A stretch of DNA of 64,000 bases from Streptomyces sp. NBC_00237 (lineage in GTDB: Bacteria > Actinomycetota > Actinomycetes > Streptomycetales > Streptomycetaceae): the NCBI RefSeq assembly GCF_026342435.1, contig NZ_JAPEMT010000005.1:310001-374000 (forward strand). Reading direction: 5' to 3'. The notes below the pieces were generated by a model. That model did not search any database, was not told the DNA's origin, and was given only the letters and a program-made list of their open reading frames with translations. A program made the translations under genes and the position numbers. Numbering within the stretch: the stretch's first letter is position 1; each line of letters starts with the position of its first letter. Below, one piece after another: positions 54,336 through 63,440 of this stretch.

Positions 54336-55049
54336 TCACGGGCGGGTGCCGCACGGATCCAGCAGGTCCAGTACGGGCCGCAGGCCGTCCGGCCGCTCCG
54401 CCGCCGGGAGATGGTCCACGAAATGGACCGCGCAGCCCAGCGCGGCGGCCCCGCCGTCCGCGTGCCGACTGTCGCCCACCATCAGCGTGTGCGCCGGTTC
54501 CTGCCCCAGTGCCGCGCACGCCGTGCGGAAGAGCCGGGGGTCGGGCTTCTGGACTCCGTACTCGTACGACAGCACGTACGCGTCGACGAACCGGTCCAGG
54601 TCGTGCGCCCGGAACACCGGACGCAGGTCCCAGCCGATGTTGCTCACCACAGCCACCGGAATCCCCCGCGCCCGCAGCGCGCCCAGCACCTCCGCCGTGT
54701 CCGGGTACGGCTGCCACGCCTCCGGCAGCATGTGGCGTGCGTACAGCGCGTCGTGGAGGGCGTCGTCGGGCAGCGCGACCTGCCGTGACAGACCCGTGTA
54801 CGCCGAGCGGTGCAGCTCCGCGCTCTCGTCGCGCGTCGCCCACAGACCGGCGACCGCGGGCGGAACCGACAGGGGGTCGGCGCCGCCGGGCAGCGCACCC
54901 GCCCGCTCCAGCAGGTCGGCGTAGTGCCTCAACTCCTCGACGGTGTGCGGCGACGAGGGCCCGCCGAGCACGGCGTCCACCCAGGAACGGGTCGATTCGA
55001 TGCGCAACAGGGTGCCGGAGAAGTCGAAGAGCACGGCTTTGATCGTCAT
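54336..55049 (-). CDS. HAD-superfamily hydrolase, haloacid dehalogenase-like
   Basis: A 237-residue HAD IA protein. Motif I is VLFDFSGTLLRIE (Asp nucleophile near 9), motif II VAVVSNIGWD near 125, motif III the Lys in YGVQKPDPRLF and motif IV VGDSRHADGGAA. The FDFSGT in place of FDxDGT has Ser at the second acidic position, as in some haloacid dehalogenase/epoxide hydrolase N-terminal HAD branches, so it may not be a standard phosphatase. Its ATG overlaps the stop of the PAP2 gene, showing translational coupling. Confidence 0.9.
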   Translation of the reverse strand: MTIKAVLFDFSGTLLRIESTRSWVDAVLGGPSSPHTVEELRHYADLLERAGALPGGADPLSVPPAVAGLWATRDESAELHRSAYTGLSRQVALPDDALHDALYARHMLPEAWQPYPDTAEVLGALRARGIPVAVVSNIGWDLRPVFRAHDLDRFVDAYVLSYEYGVQKPDPRLFRTACAALGQEPAHTLMVGDSRHADGGAAALGCAVHFVDHLPAAERPDGLRPVLDLLDPCGTRP

Positions 55050-55735
55050 GCCGGAGAGCATCCCCGCCGTGCCTGGAGGTACGCGTACCACCGGACAGCC
55101 CCCAGCACCACCGCCACGCCCAGCAGCCAGCCGCCGAGTACGTCCGAGAACCAGTGCACCCCCAGGTACAGGCGGGTGAACCCGACACCCAGCACCGACA
55201 CCACCGCCACCACCAGCAGCGCCGCTCGCGCCGCGCGGGACGCGGTGAACCGGGCCAACAGCCACAGCAGCAGACTGAAAGTGACCGCCGCTGTCATCGC
55301 ATGACCGGAAGGGAACGCAGCGTACTGAGCGGAATCGACCGGATCGGGCCACTGCGGACGTTCTTTCCCGACAGCGGCCTTGAGCACCTGCTGTACGAGG
55401 GCTCCGAGAGCACTCGTCACCGCGATGGCCACGGCGAGCGTGCGCTCCCCGTGCACCAGCAGCCAGAAGAACACCACCGCGATCACCGCCCGCATCGCCC
55501 ACGGGTCCCACACCCAGTCCGACAGGACGCGCATGACTCGGGTCGTCGCGGGATCGTCGATGGCCCAGCGGTGCAGCCCGTTCGCGATGTCGTCGTCGAG
55601 GGCGACCAGCGGCCCCCACTCCACGGCCACCAGGACGAGCAGCACGGCGAACACGGCCGTCAGCAGGGCGCACGCGAGCAGCACCGGCGGACGGGAGGGC
55701 GGAAGGGACGACGGAAGGGGAGCGGGGGAGGACAT
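55046..55735 (-). CDS. PAP2-family membrane phosphatase
   Basis: A 229-residue protein with six membrane helices. The phosphatase signatures are KAAVGKERPQWP, AAFPSGHAMTAAV and GFTRLYLGVHWFSDVLGG, all complete. It removes phosphate from a lipid or isoprenyl phosphate at the outer membrane face, for example undecaprenyl pyrophosphate or phosphatidic acid. ATG 55735 follows AAGGATCTCCCC. Its stop overlaps the downstream HAD start by four bases (ATGA). Confidence 0.92.
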   Translation of the reverse strand: MSSPAPLPSSLPPSRPPVLLACALLTAVFAVLLVLVAVEWGPLVALDDDIANGLHRWAIDDPATTRVMRVLSDWVWDPWAMRAVIAVVFFWLLVHGERTLAVAIAVTSALGALVQQVLKAAVGKERPQWPDPVDSAQYAAFPSGHAMTAAVTFSLLLWLLARFTASRAARAALLVVAVVSVLGVGFTRLYLGVHWFSDVLGGWLLGVAVVLGAVRWYAYLQARRGCSPA

Positions 55736-55834
55736 GGGGAGATCCTTGCCGACCCGCAGCCGATCACGCCCCACCAGCACACCCCTTCACGTACGAAACT
55801 CCCGTACTCGCAGGACCGCCCGCAGGACGAAGCC

Positions 55835-56767
55835 CTACCCCAGAGCCCGCAACCCCGGTACGAACGCCACCGCCAGCGGCACCACGGGCACCAGCGCCGA
55901 GGTCGCCGTCAGCCGCAGTCGCTGCGCCGGGCTCAGCCGGGGCACCGGCGCGAGCAGCCGGTTCACCCGCTGCGGAAGCCCCGCGTCCGGAGCCGAGGAG
56001 GGCCCGAACACCCCACGGTCCTCGTTGAGTTCCACCAGCGCCAGCGCCGTCGTCAGACGGCCGAAGCGGCGGGACGCCATGTCGTCGGCCGCCAGCTCCA
56101 CCAGCCGGTGCATCTCGTCGCGGAACCCCGCGAACACCGGAACCTGCGGAAAGCCGCTCGCCAGCGCCGCCGAGCAGTGCCGCAGCCAGTCGTGCCGGGC
56201 GCGGGCGTGCCCCTGCTCGTGCGCCACCACCGCGTCCAGCTGACGGCCCTCCAGGCGGCGCAGGGCGGCCGTGGTGATGACCAGCCGGGGCTGCGCACCG
56301 GGCAGCCACCGCACGTCAGGACGCTCGCCCTCCAGAACGACGAGACGGCCGCCGGGCTCCTCGCCCGGCAGCGCGGGAGCACGCACGAGCAGCTCCGCCC
56401 GGTGCTGCCTGCGCCGCACGCGCGCCCGGTGGATCTCCCGGACCAGCATCGCGCCGGTCCACACGCCGCAGCCCGCGAGTACCACCGCGAGCACGGCCGA
56501 CCACGGACCCGACGCACCCAGCGCGTACGCCTCGACGACCCCGCGCGGCGCCGACGCGAAGACGTGCCCCCGCACCTGGTGCCAGGCCGCCGCCGCACTG
56601 AACGTCATGGCGAGCGCGAAGCTCAGCAGCACCGCGCCCACGACGCACTGCCACATCCACAGCGCGACCACGGGTTCCCTGTCCCGCCATTCGGCACCCG
56701 CGAGCAGTCGCGGGGCCAGCACGGCGGTCAGCAGGCCGAGCAGCAGCAGGGACAGGGAGACCATCAT
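55835..56767 (-). CDS. M56-family membrane metalloprotease (BlaR1-like)
   Basis: A 310-residue membrane protein with four hydrophobic helices at about 5-25, 40-60, 90-110 and 280-305, and a cytosolic loop carrying the zinc motif VAHEQGHARARHD near residue 190, followed by ELAADDMASRR with the third ligand Glu. BlaR1/MecR1 relatives cleave a BlaI-type repressor after sensing. Here there is no sensor penicillin-binding domain and no BlaI gene next to it, so the target is unknown. It lies 65 bp downstream of the DUF5134 gene on the same strand. Confidence 0.9.
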   Translation of the reverse strand: MMVSLSLLLLGLLTAVLAPRLLAGAEWRDREPVVALWMWQCVVGAVLLSFALAMTFSAAAAWHQVRGHVFASAPRGVVEAYALGASGPWSAVLAVVLAGCGVWTGAMLVREIHRARVRRRQHRAELLVRAPALPGEEPGGRLVVLEGERPDVRWLPGAQPRLVITTAALRRLEGRQLDAVVAHEQGHARARHDWLRHCSAALASGFPQVPVFAGFRDEMHRLVELAADDMASRRFGRLTTALALVELNEDRGVFGPSSAPDAGLPQRVNRLLAPVPRLSPAQRLRLTATSALVPVVPLAVAFVPGLRALG

Positions 56768-56832
56768 GGGACTCAGCCTATGAGGGCACCACCACCCCCG
56801 GGTACGGGCCGGGTCGCGGAGTGACGTACGAC

Positions 56833-57432
56833 TCACAGCGTCAGCAGCATGGTGAGCATGCCGAGGGCCATCGACAGACGGCAGGCGAGCGCCAGTTCCG
56901 GACGGGAACCCCACGACACCGTCCCCCCGGATGCCGAGGCGGCCGCCGGCACCGGCAGCAGCCGCGCCCCGACCCACAGGACGTACACCGCGTAGTACAC
57001 CAGCAGCGCCCCCGTCAGCAGGGGAACGCCGCCCGCCTGCGCGCCCGCCCCGTGCCCGGTGTGCCCGCCACCGGGAGCGGCCATGGCCACCGCCATGTAC
57101 ACCATCGCGGCGGAACCGATCAGATGGTGCACGTGGTGCGAGCTCCCCGCTCCCGTACTGTGATGCGGGCCCCCCGCTCCCGCGCGCGCCCACCACAGCG
57201 CCCGCAGCGCCGCCGCCCCGAACACCACGACGTACACCGCACCGCTCCACCGGGGCGGGGCGAAGACGGCGGCGGGCACCGCCATGACGGCCATCCCCAG
57301 TCCCATCAGGGCTTCGCCGCGCGCCACCCCGCGCTCCTCCCTGGGCCCGCTGCGCATCCGCAGCAGGCAGTACGCGCTCGTCACACCGCACAGCGCCACC
57401 AGCAGCCAGCCGGACATCGTCGGTCCGTGCAC
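56833..57432 (-). CDS. DUF5134 membrane protein
   Basis: A 199-residue protein with about five membrane helices and a His-rich stretch (GGPHHSTGAGSSHHVHHLIG, then GGGHTGHGAG) in the middle that could bind metal. GTG 57432 is six bases after GGGGAGG, so the longer frame from 57525 is rejected. DUF5134 genes next to M56 protease genes recur in Streptomyces; the joint role is not known. Confidence 0.83.
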   Translation of the reverse strand: MHGPTMSGWLLVALCGVTSAYCLLRMRSGPREERGVARGEALMGLGMAVMAVPAAVFAPPRWSGAVYVVVFGAAALRALWWARAGAGGPHHSTGAGSSHHVHHLIGSAAMVYMAVAMAAPGGGHTGHGAGAQAGGVPLLTGALLVYYAVYVLWVGARLLPVPAAASASGGTVSWGSRPELALACRLSMALGMLTMLLTL

Positions 57433-57600
57433 GGCGTACCTCCCCGCTCGGGTCCACCACGACGTGGCGACAGGTCGAGAAGTCGATGCCCGCATCGGCC
57501 GGGGCGCACGCATGCGCAACGGCACACGGGGGGAGCACGAAGACCGTTAGGGTCGGACGGATCGTCGCCGTACGGAACCGAACAAGAGGACACATCCACC

Positions 57601-58149
57601 ATGGACACCACTTCGCGCCCGGCCCCCGGGGAACTCGTCTTCCGCGACGCCGCCGAGGGCGACGCGGACGCGCTCGTCGCGCTCGTCGAGTCCGCGTACC
57701 GGGGCGACAGCAGCCGTACGGGATGGACCACCGAGGCCGACCTCCTCGAAGGACAGCGCACCGACCCCGAGGGCGTCCTCGCCGTGATCAGGGCCCCCGG
57801 CAGCCGCCTGCTCACCGTCGAGCGCGACGGGGAACTCGTCGCCTGCTGCCAGCTCGAACACCGGGGGGAGGCCGCCTACTTCGGGATGTTCGCCGTACGC
57901 CCCGGACACCAGGGCGGCGGCCTCGGCAAGATCATCATCGCGGAGGCGGAGCGTCTGGTCCGCGAGACCTGGGGCGCCACCCAGATGCACATGACGGTGA
58001 TCTCCGTACGGAACGACCTGATCGCCTGGTACGAGCGCCGCGGCTACCGCCGTACGGGAAAGATGACGCCCTTCCCGTACGGCGACGAGCGCTTCGGCGT
58101 TCCGCAGCGCGACGACCTCGCCTTCGAGCTCCTGGTCAAGGAACTCTGA
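57601..58149 (+). CDS. GNAT-family N-acetyltransferase
   Basis: A 182-residue GNAT enzyme. The acetyl-CoA binding motif A is FAVRPGHQGGGLGKIIIAEAE near residue 98-118, followed by VISVRNDLIAWYERRGYRRTG, the standard C-terminal part. It would acetylate an amine on a small molecule or protein. ATG 57601 is clear. It is divergent from the DUF5134 gene and convergent with the GDPD gene. Confidence 0.93.
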   Translation: MDTTSRPAPGELVFRDAAEGDADALVALVESAYRGDSSRTGWTTEADLLEGQRTDPEGVLAVIRAPGSRLLTVERDGELVACCQLEHRGEAAYFGMFAVRPGHQGGGLGKIIIAEAERLVRETWGATQMHMTVISVRNDLIAWYERRGYRRTGKMTPFPYGDERFGVPQRDDLAFELLVKEL

Positions 58150-58161
58150 AGGCGCCGGGGC

Positions 58162-58194
58162 GGACCGGCCGTCACGCCATGTAGCGGCCGGTCC
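58162..58194. terminator. Bidirectional hairpin between GNAT and GDPD genes
   Basis: GGACCGGCC (58162-58170) pairs with GGCCGGTCC (58186-58194); the right arm overlaps the last codons of the leftward gene. Confidence 0.65.
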
Positions 58195-58855
58195 TGCGGA
58201 TCTCCGGGAAGTCGGTGGTCACCCCGTCCAGCTCCAGCGCGTGGGCCAGCCGCAGCTCCTCCGTGGTGTTCACCACCCAGCCGATCACCCGCAGCTTCTC
58301 CGTGTGCGCCCGCCGCACGATCTCCAGGGTGAGCCGTTGCAGTTCGAGCACGAGGGCCGAGGCTCCCGCCGCCACGGCGCGGTCCACCACCTCGGGACCG
58401 TAGAACTGGGCGACCAGGGCCGTGCGCACCCCGGGCACCAGCGCCGAGATCTGCACCAGCGCCTCGTCGTGGAACGACAGGACCTCGACGCGCTCCACCA
58501 GGTCCCGCCGGTGCATCACCTCGGCGAGCGCCCGTGCGGCGGCCGGGTCCTTGATCTCCGCCTGGAGCGGTGCGGAGACGGCGTCGAGCACCTCCTCGAA
58601 CAGGGGGATGCGGGCACCGCCGCCCGCGTCCAGGGTGCGCAGTTCGGCGAGCGACAGGGCGGAGACCGGCCCGTGGCCGTCCGTGGTGCGGTCGAGGTCG
58701 GCGTCGTGCATGACGACGAGCGCGCCGTCCTTGCTCAGATGCAGGTCGAGTTCGATGACGTCCATGCCCGCGCGCTGGGCGTGCAGGAAGGAGCCGAGGG
58801 TGTTCTCGGGCTCGACACCCATGACTCCGCGGTGACCGATGGTGAGGAAAGACAA
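58172..58855 (-). CDS. Glycerophosphodiester phosphodiesterase
   Basis: A 227-residue TIM-barrel enzyme. The catalytic motif HRGVMGVEPENTLGSF and metal ligands in VIELDLHLSKDG, VVMHDADLDRTTDG and APLQAEIKDP are all present. It hydrolyses glycerophosphodiesters to glycerol-3-phosphate and an alcohol, in lipid turnover. No signal peptide is seen, so it is cytoplasmic. The start is a TTG at 58855 behind GGAAGCGAGA. Confidence 0.94.
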   Translation of the reverse strand: MSFLTIGHRGVMGVEPENTLGSFLHAQRAGMDVIELDLHLSKDGALVVMHDADLDRTTDGHGPVSALSLAELRTLDAGGGARIPLFEEVLDAVSAPLQAEIKDPAAARALAEVMHRRDLVERVEVLSFHDEALVQISALVPGVRTALVAQFYGPEVVDRAVAAGASALVLELQRLTLEIVRRAHTEKLRVIGWVVNTTEELRLAHALELDGVTTDFPEIRRTGRYMA

Positions 58856-58928
58856 GGCGATCTCGCTTCCGTCGACGGCGGCACACAGCTCAAAGCTGAC
58901 AGCTCACATCACAAAGCTCACAGCGAGA

Positions 58929-59054
58929 TTAGCGGCCCGCCTCCGCAACGGAACCCGCCTGACGCGAGGAACTGGAGTCCTCCGCAGGGGAGTTCGCGAT
59001 GCCCAGCAGAATGCCGGTGACGACGGCGGCGAGAAGGATGGCACGCAGGCTCAT
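58929..59054 (-). CDS. Small single-pass membrane protein, 41 residues
   Basis: ATG 59054 is nine bases after GGAG. The product starts MSLRAILLAAVVTGILLGIA, a single hydrophobic helix, and ends in a short Ser/Glu/Ala-rich tail. It has no known motif. Good ribosome spacing and a membrane-type sequence argue for a real gene; its position 73 bp upstream of GDPD on the same strand suggests co-transcription. Confidence 0.5.
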   Translation of the reverse strand: MSLRAILLAAVVTGILLGIANSPAEDSSSSRQAGSVAEAGR

Positions 59055-59675
59055 GGGGGACGGCTCCAGGCGCATCGGGAAGTGACCTGTGCGCACGACC
59101 GGCGGGGGAGGCACGGTCGGGCCACCAGGACAGGGTGCGTCCGTCCTACTCCTCCGTGCGGCCCAGACCGCCCCAAGTCACCCTTCCGTGGGCGCGCCGT
59201 ACGGTGGTTGACCGCCCGTGTCCGGACCGCCGACGTGCCCGAGATCCGCCAGCATCGCCCGCGCCGACGCCGGTTCCGCGAACGGGGTCCGCGAGGTGGC
59301 CCAGCCAGACGCGCAGCGAGGAGTCCGCCCACTTCTTCGGCTCGTGGTCTCTGCGGCGAAGGGGAGGCGTACGTCGCCGCGTTGCGGGCAGCAGGAGGGA
59401 CGGCGGTCGGGCGGCGCTTCCCGGTGATGTGCTCCGGGTTCACCGGGGTCCTCGGATGCACCGCTCTGCTGGCCGGGGCGCGGGCCGCGATAGCCGGGGC
59501 GCGGGCAGCGACGGCCGGTGTGACGGGAGTCATCGCCGTCACTGGGTGCTACGACAGGAAGAATTCCGGTGATCTGGGGGGTTGCGCAGGATAATTTCTT
59601 CTGGCTCCTCTTGTGCGGAAGAACCACGCGTGGATACGGTTTCTTTACGCGAGGTTCTCCCGTGGAGGAAGTGAC
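59055..59675. other. Gap with no convincing gene
   Basis: Open frames on both strands translate to Ala/Arg/Pro-rich runs without motifs. A 14-bp direct repeat of GCCGGGGCGCGGGC occurs twice near 59465-59505. The rightmost 95 bp, more AT-rich, are the promoter region of the DUF6421 gene and contain the CCACGCGTGG palindrome. Confidence 0.5.
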
Positions 59676-61073
59676 ATGACGCAAATTCTGGTGCAGGACA
59701 TTGCTGGTGGGGGCATAGCGGAGTCCTCGCGAGTGGCCGACCACCCGGCCTGGGGGGTGCTCAAGGCCGCGGTCGAGGAGATCCGCCCCTGGCAGAGCCC
59801 CGACGGGTCGATCGACCTGGACGCCGACGGAGCCCCGGCCCGCACGGCCGTGGACGCCGTACTGGCACGGGTGATCGCCGGGGTCGAGGAGCTCGCCCCG
59901 CTGCTGGAGCACGACGCCGCCTACCACCGCGCCCTCGTCGCGGACCTGCGCGCCTGGGCGGACTCCGCGTACGACGTGCCGGACTTCCTGGACTCGCTGC
60001 TGGCCTTCCAGCCCGCACAGTCGCGCGCCGACGGCCTGCAGCACCTCGTCGTCTTCCCGATGTACACCCAGAACGGCAACCCCGACCGCAACCTCGAAGC
60101 GGTCGTGCTGCGCATGGTGTGGCCCGAGTGGCTGGCGGAGCTGGAGCGCACCCGCTACGACAACCCGCTGTTCTGCGGCATCACCTTCGAGGACTTCACC
60201 TCGGGCTACGACACCAACTCCGCGGTGCTCTTCCCCGAGACGATCGCCGTGCGCCAGGCGCCGGAACGATTCACCTGGGGCGGTATCTTCTGCGACCGCG
60301 AGGCGGCCCGCTTCCGCGCGGTCACCGAGGCCGCCGTCGGCATCCTGGGCCTCGAACTGCCCGAGGACATCGCGGCGATGGTCACCGACCAGGACCGCTG
60401 CCAGCAGGCGTTCGTGCTGTGGGACATGGTCCACGACCGCACCCACAGCCACGGCGACCTGCCGTTCGACCCCTTCATGATCAAGCAGCGGCAGCCGTTC
60501 TGGATGTACGGCCTCGAAGAGCTGCGCTGCGACCTCACCGCCTTCAAGGAGGCCGTGAAGCTGGAGGCCGACGGCGTCTCCCAGGGCCGAGACGTGCAGT
60601 ACGCGGTGCTCTTCGACCGCATGTTCCGCTTCCCGGTCACCGGCGAGCGGGTCCGCAACTACGACGGACTCGGCGGCCAGCTCCTCTTCGCGTACCTGCA
60701 CAAGCACGACGTGGTGCGCTGGACCGACAACACCCTCACGATCGACTGGGAGCGGGCCCCGCAGGTCACCAACCAGCTCTGCGGCGAGATCGAGGACCTG
60801 TACCGCGCGGGCATCGACCGCCCGAAGCTGGTGCACTGGTTCGCCGCGTACGACCTGGTCTCGACGTATCTCGCCCCGCACCCCGGCTCCCGCTGGGCCA
60901 AGGGCCCGGACGCCCTGGACCTGTCGCTGCCGCCGCGGAAACTGGTCGACGACGTGCTTCCTGACGAGTTTCCGCTGAGCATGTTCTATGAGGCGCTTTC
61001 CAAGAAGCTCAAGTCCGTGATCGCCTCGACCAAGGGGATCACCGCGGCAGGCGCCGAGCGGGTGGCCGCGTGA
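59676..61073 (+). CDS. DUF6421 family protein, unknown function
   Basis: A 465-residue soluble protein of the actinobacterial DUF6421 family. It has a histidine cluster FVLWDMVHDRTHSHGDLPFD near residue 255, reminiscent of a metal-binding helix, and FPMYTQNGNPDRNLEAVVLR near 125. No membrane helix or signal peptide is present. ATG 59676 has GGAGGAAGTGAC upstream. It is the first gene of a tight operon with an SDR and a threonine aldolase, which suggests a shared metabolic step involving an amino or hydroxy acid. The family name is from recollection. Confidence 0.82.
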   Translation: MTQILVQDIAGGGIAESSRVADHPAWGVLKAAVEEIRPWQSPDGSIDLDADGAPARTAVDAVLARVIAGVEELAPLLEHDAAYHRALVADLRAWADSAYDVPDFLDSLLAFQPAQSRADGLQHLVVFPMYTQNGNPDRNLEAVVLRMVWPEWLAELERTRYDNPLFCGITFEDFTSGYDTNSAVLFPETIAVRQAPERFTWGGIFCDREAARFRAVTEAAVGILGLELPEDIAAMVTDQDRCQQAFVLWDMVHDRTHSHGDLPFDPFMIKQRQPFWMYGLEELRCDLTAFKEAVKLEADGVSQGRDVQYAVLFDRMFRFPVTGERVRNYDGLGGQLLFAYLHKHDVVRWTDNTLTIDWERAPQVTNQLCGEIEDLYRAGIDRPKLVHWFAAYDLVSTYLAPHPGSRWAKGPDALDLSLPPRKLVDDVLPDEFPLSMFYEALSKKLKSVIASTKGITAAGAERVAA

Positions 61074-61099
61074 GCCCCCACGCCCAGGAGGCGACCGAC

Positions 61100-61861
61100 A
61101 TGACCGCACAGAACGCACCCGAAGGCCCCCTCGACGGAGCCGTCATCGCCGTCGCGGGAGCGGCGGGACCCGCAGGAAGGGCCACGCTGCTGCGCCTGGC
61201 CGAGGCCGGTGCCACGGTCGTCGGCGCCGACGCCGACGTGGCCCGCCTCGCGGAGGCCGTGGACGCCGCCCGGTACGCGCACGGCGGGGCCACCGTCATC
61301 GGCGAGACCGTCGACCTCCTCGACCTCGACGCCACCCGCGCCTGGGCGGAGAAGACCGAGAAGGAGTTCGGCCGGATCGACGGCATGGTCCACCTGGTGG
61401 GCGGCTGGCGCGGCTCCGCGACCTTCGCGGAGACCGACCTCGCCGACTGGGACCTGCTCGAAAAGCTGCTGATCCGCACCGTCCAGCACACCTCGCTCGC
61501 CTTCCAGGCCGGACTCCAGCGCAGTGACAAGGGCCGATACCTGCTGATCAGCGCCGCCGGAGCCTCGAAGCCGACCGCGGGCAACGCCGCGTACGCCGCC
61601 TCCAAGGCCGCAGCCGAGGCGTGGACCCTCGCCCTCGGCGACGCCTTCCGCAAGGCGGGGGGCGAGGACGGGCCGCGTACGGCCGCTGCGATCCTGGTGA
61701 TCAAGGCACTGGTGCACGACGCGATGCGCGCCGAGCGCCCGAATGCGAAGTTCGCGGGCTTCACCGACGTCACGGAGCTGGCCGACGCCATCGCCGGAGT
61801 CTGGGACAAGCCCGCCTCGGAAGTGAATGGACAGCGCCTGTGGCTGACCCCCAAGCCGTGA
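61100..61861 (+). CDS. Short-chain dehydrogenase/reductase
   Basis: A 253-residue Rossmann protein. The nucleotide motif is VAVAGAAGPAGRATLLRLAE (a variant with GAAGPAG), the VHLVGGWRGS stretch occupies the NAG position, and catalytic Ser and YxxxK lie in LLISAAGASKP and AAYAASKAAAE. It oxidises or reduces an alcohol/ketone with NAD(P). ATG 61100 follows CCAGGAGGCGACCGAC, so the GTG at 61070 that overlaps the previous stop is less likely. The next gene overlaps its stop by four bases. Confidence 0.92.
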   Translation: MTAQNAPEGPLDGAVIAVAGAAGPAGRATLLRLAEAGATVVGADADVARLAEAVDAARYAHGGATVIGETVDLLDLDATRAWAEKTEKEFGRIDGMVHLVGGWRGSATFAETDLADWDLLEKLLIRTVQHTSLAFQAGLQRSDKGRYLLISAAGASKPTAGNAAYAASKAAAEAWTLALGDAFRKAGGEDGPRTAAAILVIKALVHDAMRAERPNAKFAGFTDVTELADAIAGVWDKPASEVNGQRLWLTPKP

Positions 61862-63015
61862 AGGACCCGGTGACCGGAGCCGTGACGACCACGACCACCG
61901 TGACGACGACCACGACGACCGTCACCACGGACGCTCCGGTCGACCGGCCCAGGACGGACGCCCGCCGCCACCACGACCCGGCGCTACGGGGCTTCGCCAG
62001 CGACAACTACGCGGGCACCCACCCGGAGATCCTGGCCGCCCTCGCCCTCGCCAACGGCGGCCATCAGGTCGCCTACGGCGAGGACCAGTACACCGACCAC
62101 CTCCAACAGGTGATCCGCTCCCACTTCGGCCCCACCGCCGAGGCGTTCCCGGTCTTCAACGGCACGGGAGCGAACGTGGTCTGCCTCCAGGCACTCACCG
62201 ACCGCTGGGGTGCGGTGATCGCCGCCGAGACCGCCCACATCAACGTGGACGAGGGCGGTGCGCCCGAGCGCATGGGCGGCCTCAAGCTGCTCACGGTGCC
62301 GACCCCGGACGGCAAGCTCACCCCCGAGCTGATCGACCGGCAGGCATGGGGCTTCGACGACGAGCACCGGGCCATGCCCCAGGTCGTCTCGATCACCCAG
62401 AACACCGAGCTGGGCACCCTCTACACACCGGACGAGATACGCGCGATCTGCGACCACGCGCACCAGCACGGCATGAAGGTCCACCTCGACGGGGCGCGCA
62501 TCGCGAACGCGGCCGCCGCCCTCGACGTGCCCATGCGCGCCTTCACCAACGCGGCGGGCGTCGACATGCTGTCGTACGGCGGCACGAAGAACGGCATGAT
62601 CTTCGGCGAGTGCGTCGTCGTCCTGAACCCGGACGCGGTGCGCCCGACGGCGATGAAGCGGCTGCGGAAGTCGTCCATGCAGCTCGCCTCGAAGATGCGC
62701 TTCGTGTCGGTGCAGCTGGAGGCGCTCCTCGCCAAGGACCTCTGGCTGCGCAACGCCCGGCACGCCAACGCGATGGCCCAGCGCCTCGCCGCCGGTGTGC
62801 GCGCCGTCGACGGCGTCGAGATCCTCTACGAGGTGCAGGCGAACGCGGTGTTCGCACGGCTGCCGCACGAGGTGAGCGAACGGCTCCAGAAGCGCTTCAG
62901 GTTCTACTTCTGGGACGAGGCGGCGGGAGATGTGCGGTGGATGTGCGCGTTTGACACGACGGAGGATGACGTCGATGCGTTCGTGCAGGCGCTCAAGGAG
63001 GAGATGGCCCGGTAG
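61858..63015 (+). CDS. Low-specificity L-threonine aldolase-like PLP enzyme
   Basis: A 385-residue fold type I PLP enzyme. It opens with a Thr/Val low-complexity leader of about 25 residues encoded by ACGACC repeats. Then come GFASDNYAGTHPEILAAL, VFNGTGANVVCLQAL, VHLDGARIANAAAAL (PLP Asp) and the Schiff-base Lys244 in SYGGTKNGMIFGE. It cleaves beta-hydroxy-alpha-amino acids such as threonine to glycine and an aldehyde, or runs the reverse. GTG 61858 overlaps the SDR stop (GTGA), indicating coupling; GTG 61840 and GTG 61870 are alternatives. Confidence 0.92.
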   Translation: MKDPVTGAVTTTTTVTTTTTTVTTDAPVDRPRTDARRHHDPALRGFASDNYAGTHPEILAALALANGGHQVAYGEDQYTDHLQQVIRSHFGPTAEAFPVFNGTGANVVCLQALTDRWGAVIAAETAHINVDEGGAPERMGGLKLLTVPTPDGKLTPELIDRQAWGFDDEHRAMPQVVSITQNTELGTLYTPDEIRAICDHAHQHGMKVHLDGARIANAAAALDVPMRAFTNAAGVDMLSYGGTKNGMIFGECVVVLNPDAVRPTAMKRLRKSSMQLASKMRFVSVQLEALLAKDLWLRNARHANAMAQRLAAGVRAVDGVEILYEVQANAVFARLPHEVSERLQKRFRFYFWDEAAGDVRWMCAFDTTEDDVDAFVQALKEEMAR

Positions 63016-63067
63016 GGGCGGCGGCGCCCTCCGCGCCGAACACACAGCAGACCTTGCCCCAGGGCCC

Positions 63068-63270
63068 CAGCCCCCTCGGGCTCCTCCCCGCCCCGCCCTT
63101 CCGGGCTCCGCCCCGCCAAGCCCCCTTGGGCGGCGGGGCCCCTTTGGCCTCCGCTTCCCTAGCCCCTTTGGCCTCCGCCCCGCCTCGCCCCCCTGGGCGG
63201 CGGGGCTTTTGCCTAGCCCCCTTGGGCTCCGCCCTCCGCTTCCGCCTAGCCTCCTTGGGCGGCGGGGCCG
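63068..63270. repeat. Degenerate GC-rich repeat array in the spacer
   Basis: The motif CTTGGGCGGCGGGGC occurs three times with small changes (near 63125, 63193 and 63254), interleaved with two or three copies of GCCCCTTTGGCCTCCGC. Together with the next element it fills most of the 569-bp spacer 63016-63584, in which I see no gene. Confidence 0.7.
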
Positions 63271-63440
63271 CCCCCCGGGGGCGGAACGGGCGGGCAAGGG
63301 GGCGGCCCCCCTCGCTCCGGGCCCACCCCGGAGCCGCCCGCCGTTACCTCGCCCCATGGGTGCGCCGCACCCCGGTGCGCCTGCGGCGGGCCGCCCCAGA
63401 CCCACCCCTTCACCTAAACTCGCGAGGCTTGGGGGTCGTA

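Noticed and set aside
59178..61118. Leftward open frame of 646 codons opposite DUF6421
   Set aside because: Shadow of the DUF6421 gene, which has a ribosome site and conserved-type composition.
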